Assembly (NCBI RefSeq): GCF_042679605.1
Contig: NZ_JBHTMU010000003.1
Location: 1-64,000, forward strand
Length of the DNA: 64,000 bases
Direction of reading: 5' to 3'
Source of the DNA: Litorisediminicola beolgyonensis
Lineage (GTDB): Bacteria > Pseudomonadota > Alphaproteobacteria > Rhodobacterales > Rhodobacteraceae
In this document: positions 58,894-64,000 of the stretch, piece by piece
Layout of the letters: every line of letters begins with the position of its first letter
Numbering within the stretch: the stretch's first letter is position 1
Position numbers and translations under genes: made by a program
The notes under the pieces: model-generated
What the model was told of the DNA's origin: nothing
Seen by the model: the letters and a program-made list of their open reading frames with translations, nothing else
Databases searched by the model: none

Positions 58894-61635
58894 TCAGTTT
58901 TCCTCGATGGGATCCTCGTCGCCCTGATCGGCGATCCAGGCGACGCTGACGACCACTTCACCGGCGCCGGTATTGAAGACCTTCACACCGCCTGCGCCAC
59001 GCGAGCGGAAGCTGATGCCGTCCACCGGCACGCGGATGGATTGCCCGCGCGAGGTGGCCAGCATGATCTGGTCGTCCATCTCGACCGGGAAGGAGGCGAC
59101 GATGGGACCGCCGCGCATGCTCTTCTCCCAGGCGGTCACGCCCATGCCGCCACGCCCGCGCACCGGGTAGTCGTGGCTGGAGCTGAGCTTGCCGAGGCCT
59201 CCGGCGGTGATCGTCAGGATCAGGTTCTCCGCTGCCGACATCTCGGCATAGCGCTCCTGCGGCAGGAGGCTGTCGGCATTGCCCTCGTCCTCGTCCGCGC
59301 TTTCGTCATCTGTGACGCCGGCCATCAGGCGGCGCATCTTGAGATAGGCGGCGCGCTCGTCGGCGCTGGCCTCGAAATGGCGGATGATTGACATCGACAC
59401 GACCTCGTCGCCGTTCGAGAGCTTCACGCCCCGCACGCCGGTCGAGTTGCGCGAGTTGAAGACCCGCACCTCGGGCACCGGGAAGCGGATCGCCCGGCCC
59501 GCATCGGTGACGAGCATGACGTCATCGTCTTCCGAGCAGATGCGCGCGTTGATCAGGCGGGTGTTCTCGTCCTCGCCCTCGAATTTCATCGCGATCTTGC
59601 CATTGGCCTTCACGTTGGTGAAATCCGACAGCCGGTTCCGGCGCACCGAGCCCTTGGAGGTGGCAAAGACGATCTGCAGATCGTCCCAATCCTCCTCATC
59701 CCGGTCGACCGGCATGATCGCCGCGACAGAGACGCCCTGCGGGATCGGGAGGATATTGACGATGGCCTTGCCCTTCGAGGTCCGGCCGCCGAGCGGCAGC
59801 CGCCAGGTCTTGAGCTTGTAGGCCATGCCGTCGGTGGTGAAGAACAGAAGCTGGGTGTGGGTGTTGGCGACGAAGAGCGTGGTGACCGCGTCGTCTTCCT
59901 TGAGCCCGCCGCCCGACAGACCCTTGCCGCCGCGCCGCTGCGAGCGGAAATCGGCGAGGGGCGTGCGCTTGATATAGCCGGATTGGGTGACCGTCACGAC
60001 CATGTCCTCGCGCTCGATGAGGTCCTCGTCCTCCATGTCGCCGGACCATTCGGCGATCTCGGTGCGGCGCGGCACCGCGAAGAGGTCGCGCACCTCCCGG
60101 AGTTCGTCCGAGATGATCCCCATGATCCGCTCGCGCGAGCCGAGGATCTCGAGATATTCCTTGATCTTGCCGGCCAGCTCCTCGAGCTCGTCGGTCACTT
60201 CCTTGACGCCGAGCTGGGTCAGGCGCTGGAGCCGCAGCTCGAGAATGGCGCGGGCCTGGGCCTCGGAAAGGTTGTAGGTCCCGTCCTCGTTCGCGGTGTG
60301 GGTCGGGTCGTCGATCAGCCGGATATAGGGCAGGATCTCGCCCGCGGGCCAGCGCCGCTCCATCAGCTTCTCGCGGGCTTCCGCGGCGTCGGCCGAGGCA
60401 CGGATGGTCGCGACGACCTCGTCCACGTTCGAGACCGCGACGGCGAGACCGCAGAGGATATGGCTGCGCTCGCGCGCCTTGCGCAGCAGATACGCGGTGC
60501 GCCGCGCGACGACATCCTCGCGGAAGTCCAGGAAGGCGGTGAGGAAGCCGCGCAGCGTCAGCTGCTCGGGCCGCCCACCGTTGAGCGCCAGCATGTTGCA
60601 GCCGAACGAGGTCTGCATCGGCGTGAAGCGGAAGAGCTGGTTCAGCACCACCTCCGCCGTCGCGTCGCGCTTCAGTTCGACCACCACGCGCACGCCCGAA
60701 CGGTCGCTTTCGTCCTGCACATGCGCGATGCCCTCGATCCGCTTCTCGCGCGCGGCCTCGGCGATGCGCTCGATCATCGTCGCCTTGTTCACCTGATAGG
60801 GGATCTCGTCGATGACGATGGCGTAACGGTCCTTGCGGATCTCCTCGACCCGGGTCTTGGAGCGGATGATGACGCTGCCGCGCCCTTCGAGATAGGCCTT
60901 CCGCGCGCCGGAGCGGCCCAGAAGGATGCCGCCGGTCGGGAAGTCGGGACCGGGAATGTACTCGATCAGCTGCTCCGAGGTCAGATCCGGCTCCTCGATG
61001 AGCGCGAGACAGGCGTTGATGACCTCACCCAGGTTGTGGGGCGGAATGTTGGTCGCCATGCCGACGGCGATGCCGCCCGCGCCATTGACCAGCATGTTCG
61101 GGAACCGCGCGGGCAGGACCGTCGGTTCGCGATCCTTGCCGTCGTAGTTGTCCTGAAAATCCACCGTTTCCTTGTCGATATCGTTCAGGAGATAGGCGGC
61201 CGGCTTGTCCATGCGCACCTCTGTATAGCGCATGGCCGCGGCGTTATCGCCGTCCATCGAGCCGAAATTGCCCTGGCCGTCGAGCAGCGGCAGCGACATC
61301 GAGAAATCCTGCGCCATCCGCACCAGCGCGTCGTAGATCGCGCTGTCGCCATGGGGGTGATACTTACCCATGACGTCGCCCACCGGGCGGGCGGATTTGC
61401 GGTAGGGCTTGTCGTGGCTGTTTCCGGTCTCGTGCATCGCGTAGAGGATGCGCCGGTGCACCGGTTTGAGCCCGTCGCGCAGGTCGGGGATCGCGCGACT
61501 AACAATTACGCTCATCGCGTAATCGAGATACGAGGATTTCATCTCCTCGGCGATCGAGATCACCGGTCCGTCGTGAGGCGGACGCTCCGGGAGATTTTCC
61601 TCAACGTTTCCAGGCTCTTCAGGGGTATCTGCCAC
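58894..61635 (-). CDS. gyrA: DNA gyrase subunit A
   Basis: A 913-residue type II topoisomerase subunit, starting at GTG 61635. SYLDYAMSVIVSRAIPDLRDGLKPVHRR and HPHGDSAIYDALVRMAQ contain the quinolone region with the susceptible-type Ser and Asp (GDSAIYD). The catalytic Tyr is in AAMRYTEVR. The GyrA box QRRGGKGL distinguishes it from ParC. The C-terminal beta-pinwheel extends to about 870, followed by an acidic tail. There is an insertion of acidic residues near 800 (DDESADEDEGNAD). Confidence 0.97.
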   Translation of the reverse strand: MADTPEEPGNVEENLPERPPHDGPVISIAEEMKSSYLDYAMSVIVSRAIPDLRDGLKPVHRRILYAMHETGNSHDKPYRKSARPVGDVMGKYHPHGDSAIYDALVRMAQDFSMSLPLLDGQGNFGSMDGDNAAAMRYTEVRMDKPAAYLLNDIDKETVDFQDNYDGKDREPTVLPARFPNMLVNGAGGIAVGMATNIPPHNLGEVINACLALIEEPDLTSEQLIEYIPGPDFPTGGILLGRSGARKAYLEGRGSVIIRSKTRVEEIRKDRYAIVIDEIPYQVNKATMIERIAEAAREKRIEGIAHVQDESDRSGVRVVVELKRDATAEVVLNQLFRFTPMQTSFGCNMLALNGGRPEQLTLRGFLTAFLDFREDVVARRTAYLLRKARERSHILCGLAVAVSNVDEVVATIRASADAAEAREKLMERRWPAGEILPYIRLIDDPTHTANEDGTYNLSEAQARAILELRLQRLTQLGVKEVTDELEELAGKIKEYLEILGSRERIMGIISDELREVRDLFAVPRRTEIAEWSGDMEDEDLIEREDMVVTVTQSGYIKRTPLADFRSQRRGGKGLSGGGLKEDDAVTTLFVANTHTQLLFFTTDGMAYKLKTWRLPLGGRTSKGKAIVNILPIPQGVSVAAIMPVDRDEEDWDDLQIVFATSKGSVRRNRLSDFTNVKANGKIAMKFEGEDENTRLINARICSEDDDVMLVTDAGRAIRFPVPEVRVFNSRNSTGVRGVKLSNGDEVVSMSIIRHFEASADERAAYLKMRRLMAGVTDDESADEDEGNADSLLPQERYAEMSAAENLILTITAGGLGKLSSSHDYPVRGRGGMGVTAWEKSMRGGPIVASFPVEMDDQIMLATSRGQSIRVPVDGISFRSRGAGGVKVFNTGAGEVVVSVAWIADQGDEDPIEEN

Positions 61636-61677
61636 GTGCTCTGTCCGCCAGTCGTTCTTCTATATCTTGTTGCCGAA

Positions 61678-61707
61678 ACTATAACAGATGCTGGATATTG
61701 GGCGCAA
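61678..61707 (-). promoter_or_regulatory. gyrA promoter
   Basis: On the minus strand TTGCGC (61707-61702) and TATAGT (61683-61678) lie 18 bp apart, upstream of the GTG start at 61635. The -10 is good and the -35 moderate. Confidence 0.5.
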
Positions 61708-61829
61708 TGGGGGCTGTTCCCGTTGCACTGGCAGCCATCGCTTCAGATTGCTAACAGTCTGTTTTTATTGATTTGTTGAATTTGTCCCCGCAGGATTCGT
61801 CTTACAGACAAGAAACCGCGAGGACCACC

Positions 61830-62099
61830 ATGCAGATGAGCGAAACGGAACTTCTGCTCAAGGGATACGGGCTCACCACGGCCGAGATCTTCTACCGGTT
61901 GCCCGACTACAAGAACGTGCTCAACACCTTCGTCTGGCAGGAGTACGATCTCGCCCCGGACCATCCGAAGCTTCTGGGCTTCATCGAGTTCTGGCAGGAC
62001 AGCATAGAGGGGCCGCTGCACTCCGTGCGCTTCACGCATCGCAAGATGCTGGCCTCGGGCGAGTGGCGCAACATGGTGGGCGAGTTCACCTATCACTGA
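61830..62099 (+). CDS. usg: Usg-family protein
   Basis: An 89-residue protein (start 61830; ATG 61836 is an alternative). ELLLKGYGLTTAEIFYRLPDY, VWQEYDLAPDHPKLLGFIEFW and GPLHSVRFTHRKML are the landmarks of the small alphaproteobacterial Usg protein, whose function is unknown despite its original name linking it to a gene near tRNA-pseudouridine synthase. It is divergent from gyrA. Confidence 0.82.
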   Translation: MQMSETELLLKGYGLTTAEIFYRLPDYKNVLNTFVWQEYDLAPDHPKLLGFIEFWQDSIEGPLHSVRFTHRKMLASGEWRNMVGEFTYH

Positions 62100-62117
62100 G
62101 CGCCAAGCGGCGGCCCG

Positions 62118-62513
62118 TCAGGCGAAGGTGAAGGCCTTGTGCAGGTAGTAGGCGACGAAGGCGGGGCTCGCGACGCCGATGGAATGGGCGACGAGCGCCG
62201 GGTGCCAGTCCATGCCGATGGCGGGAAAGACCACCCGCAGAAGGCCCACGCTCACGCCCCAGACGATCAGCAGCGACACGCCGTTGACGAGCGCGAAGCG
62301 CAGGTATTGCGTGCGCGCTGCAAGCCGCCCCTCGGGAAAGACATAGGCGCGGTTCATCAGGAAGGTGACCGTCATCGCGAAAAGATAGGCCAGCACGACG
62401 GCGATCTCGAAGGCCATGACGAGGCCCAGAAGGGCCCTCGAGACGACGTTGATCAGCGCGCCGAGGCCCGAGGCCACGAAAAAGCGGATCAGCTTGTTCT
62501 GCCTGAGGCTCAT
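62118..62513 (-). CDS. GtrA-family membrane protein
   Basis: A 131-residue protein with four spans: about 9-30, 37-55, 72-93 and 105-126. FVASGLGALINVVSRALLG and VTFLMNRAYVFP are GtrA motifs. GtrA proteins are thought to move lipid-linked sugars across the membrane for glycosylation of surface polymers. Its start overlaps the stop of the upstream oxidoreductase gene, and the next gene upstream is epimerase-like, consistent with a polysaccharide locus. Confidence 0.85.
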   Translation of the reverse strand: MSLRQNKLIRFFVASGLGALINVVSRALLGLVMAFEIAVVLAYLFAMTVTFLMNRAYVFPEGRLAARTQYLRFALVNGVSLLIVWGVSVGLLRVVFPAIGMDWHPALVAHSIGVASPAFVAYYLHKAFTFA

Positions 62514-63820
62514 CGCGCCGCCAGCGCCGCCGCGACCGCGTCGCGTGCCATTTGCCGCCCGTATCCCGTGCTTTCCGAGATGCCGCGATCCTCAGGGTAA
62601 TAATAGGAGGTGTCCGCCACCCAAAGCCCCTGGATCGGCAGGTTGGCCGGGGGCAGCGTGTCGAGAAACCCAGGCCCGCAGACAGGCTGCGAGTAGCGGT
62701 AGCGCGAGGCGATCACGTCGAGGATGTCCTCCTCGGTCAGCGCGGGATTGATGGTCCGAAGGTAACGGCGCACCTTGTCGCAGAAGGCCGCGTCGCTGTC
62801 CAAGTAGCTCGGATGGTCTCCGGGCATGTAGAAGGGCACGTAGACGATGGTGTGATCCATCGGCCGGAGGTTGGTGTATTCCACGAGCCCGGGAATATCC
62901 ATCTCGGGGTCGTTGACGTTCAGCCAGAACTTGTCGGTCAGGGGCCGGGCGAGCTTGGCGATGACGCAGACGACCGCCACGTTGCGGATAGCGGCATATT
63001 GGTCGCGGAGCGTCGCCGGGAGATCCGGGATCATCTGCGGGACGTAAGGAAGGGGCGCCGTGGAGATCACCAGGTCGTAGTCTTCCTGACCGCCACCGCT
63101 GCGGATGCCGGTGACCCGCGGCCCGTCGAGCGTCACTTCCTCGACCGGCGCGCCCAGCCGGAAGCTGCCGCCGCCCGCCTCGATCGCGGCGACCACCGCG
63201 TCGATATAGGCCTGCGAGCCGCCCTGGAGATAGCCGAGCTTCTCTTTCATCAGGCTCTCGCGGGAGAGGCCGATCCGCCGCACCCGGCTCCAGATCCAGG
63301 CCGCCGAGAGATCGTCGCCCTCGTGGTAGAACTTGTAGTCGATGAGCCGCCGCCAGAGCGTCTCGTAGGCCTCGGCGCCGACCCATTTCCTGAGCCAGGG
63401 CTTGGCTCGCTGCCGGTCGAGCCCCGACCAGTCGCGCCGCTTGGTGCAGAGAAAGGCGTGCAGCGCGTAGCGGAACTTGGCGGCAAGGCCGAGGCCCCGG
63501 AAGCGCAGGAGCGCGGTCGGGTTGCCCCAGTCCTGCACCTCGCCCCGGTAGTAATAGCCCATCTTGGTGTTGACCCAGCGCATGTCCTGCCCGAGCCCCA
63601 ACTCGTCCAGAAGCGCGAAGAAATCGTCGTCCGAGGTCGCGTGGAAATGGTAGAACCGCTCGATCATGTCGCCGCCGAAATCGAAGCAGACCGCCATGCC
63701 CCCGGGGCGCGGCGCGGCCTCGTAGATCACCGGGCGGTGACCGTCCCGGACCAGCTGATAGGCCACGGCCAGCCCCATGGGGCCCGCGCCGATCACCGCG
63801 ATCTTCAACGGCTCGCTCAT
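62510..63820 (-). CDS. FAD-dependent NAD(P)-binding oxidoreductase, protoporphyrinogen-oxidase/UDP-galactopyranose-mutase-like
   Basis: A 436-residue flavoprotein. IAVIGAGPMGLAVAYQLVRDGHRPVIYEA is the FAD loop (GxGxxG and terminal Glu) followed by RPGGMAVCFDFGGD. C-terminal WVADTSYYYPEDRGISESTGYGRQMA contains the second FAD-binding segment. The family, often annotated as amine oxidase, includes UDP-galactopyranose mutase and desaturases. It overlaps GtrA by 4 bp, suggesting a role in lipid-linked sugar modification; the precise reaction is unknown. Confidence 0.8.
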   Translation of the reverse strand: MSEPLKIAVIGAGPMGLAVAYQLVRDGHRPVIYEAAPRPGGMAVCFDFGGDMIERFYHFHATSDDDFFALLDELGLGQDMRWVNTKMGYYYRGEVQDWGNPTALLRFRGLGLAAKFRYALHAFLCTKRRDWSGLDRQRAKPWLRKWVGAEAYETLWRRLIDYKFYHEGDDLSAAWIWSRVRRIGLSRESLMKEKLGYLQGGSQAYIDAVVAAIEAGGGSFRLGAPVEEVTLDGPRVTGIRSGGGQEDYDLVISTAPLPYVPQMIPDLPATLRDQYAAIRNVAVVCVIAKLARPLTDKFWLNVNDPEMDIPGLVEYTNLRPMDHTIVYVPFYMPGDHPSYLDSDAAFCDKVRRYLRTINPALTEEDILDVIASRYRYSQPVCGPGFLDTLPPANLPIQGLWVADTSYYYPEDRGISESTGYGRQMARDAVAAALAAR

Positions 63821-63821
63821 C

Positions 63822-64000
63822 TCAGAACTCCAGCACCACGTCGGAATAGGTCGGATCGCGGAAGGTGGCGTCCATCGCCTCGGCCAGCGGGGTGGCGCGG
63901 ACGCCGAAGATCTCCGGCCAGTCGATCACCCGGAACTCGTCCCGCGTCACGAGCGCGTCGAGCTGCGCGGGCGTGAAGGGCGGGTCGCGGTCGAAGAGCG
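63822..64000 (-). CDS. C-terminal fragment of an NAD-dependent epimerase/dehydratase-like protein
   Basis: The last 59 codons are visible, ending at TGA 63822-63824. The frame reads LFDRDPPFTPAQLDALV, then FRVIDWPEIFGVRATPLAEA and TFRDPTYSDVVLEF. This resembles the C-terminal tail of sugar-nucleotide epimerases of the SDR family that sit beside GtrA-type genes. The rest, including the NAD motif and catalytic Tyr, is outside the window, so the assignment is tentative. Confidence 0.55.
   Translation of the reverse strand, partial: LFDRDPPFTPAQLDALVTRDEFRVIDWPEIFGVRATPLAEAMDATFRDPTYSDVVLEF

Noticed and set aside
61300..61420. Possible quinolone-resistance change in gyrA
   Set aside because: The region reads GDSAIYD with Ser and Asp at the key positions, the susceptible type.

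Overview
The window is GC-rich and its genes use alphaproteobacterial codon patterns. The gene order rplU(with C-terminal extension)-rpmA-GNAT-obgE-proB-proA-chpT, a CtrA-pathway phosphotransferase (ChpT), ornithine-lipid genes olsB-olsA, a usg-family gene beside gyrA, and a Ti-type relaxase remnant all point to a Rhodobacteraceae/Roseobacteraceae chromosome. I cannot name the species from this sequence.

Layout. 1-3757 is a decayed mobile segment. It holds the right end of an IS3-family element inserted in a MobA/TraA-type relaxase-helicase gene, a probable Ti/IncQ-like oriT, traC- and traD-like genes and a tyrosine integrase. 4069-6473 is core: tRNA-Thr(TGT) and a DEAD-box RNA helicase. 6672-20189 is a catabolic and transport stretch: a XylR/DmpR-type regulator, divergent from an eight-gene operon (cupin dioxygenase, SDR, complete branched-chain-type ABC transporter, zinc alcohol dehydrogenase); then an amidohydrolase divergent from a GntR/HutC regulator and a tctCBA tripartite tricarboxylate transporter. 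20308-22349 holds an orphan CadC-like membrane regulator divergent from a small exported protein. 22572-28798 is a cyanate unit: NrtA/CmpA-type ABC transporter, a SnoaL/DUF1348 protein and cyanase, divergent from a PAS/AAA+ regulator. 28885-43686 is a divergent catabolic regulon: on the minus strand a DNA-binding/solute-binding fusion protein, SDR, M24-fold protein, SDR, SDR and an FMN 2-hydroxyacid dehydrogenase; on the plus strand a ribose-type ABC transporter, SDR, 3-hydroxyisobutyrate-dehydrogenase-like protein, ThuA-like protein and an FAH-family hydrolase. 43948 to the end is mostly core: tRNA-Ser(CGA), rplU-rpmA, obgE-proBA, chpT, olsBA, trmJ-like, ctaA, M32 carboxypeptidase, a LysR regulator, gyrA, usg, GtrA, an FAD oxidoreductase and the end of an epimerase-like gene.

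How the genes work together. The 28.9-43.7 kb regulon reads as uptake of a sugar or deoxy-sugar acid by the RbsBCA-type transporter, several SDR oxidations, cleavage by an FAH-family 2,4-diketo-3-deoxy-aldonate-type hydrolase, and oxidation of the resulting L-lactate by the LldD-type enzyme. The substrate itself is inference. The control layer is the most unusual part. The putative regulator of this regulon is a winged helix joined to a full-length family-1 ABC solute-binding domain with no signal peptide, and two palindromic sites of the form TCCA-N3-TGGA lie exactly 21 bp apart in the divergent promoter. In addition, both bacterial-enhancer-binding-type regulators in the window have lost the GAFTGA loop needed for sigma-54 contact, and one also lacks recognisable Walker A and B residues. 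This suggests that these NtrC/XylR relatives work without sigma-54.
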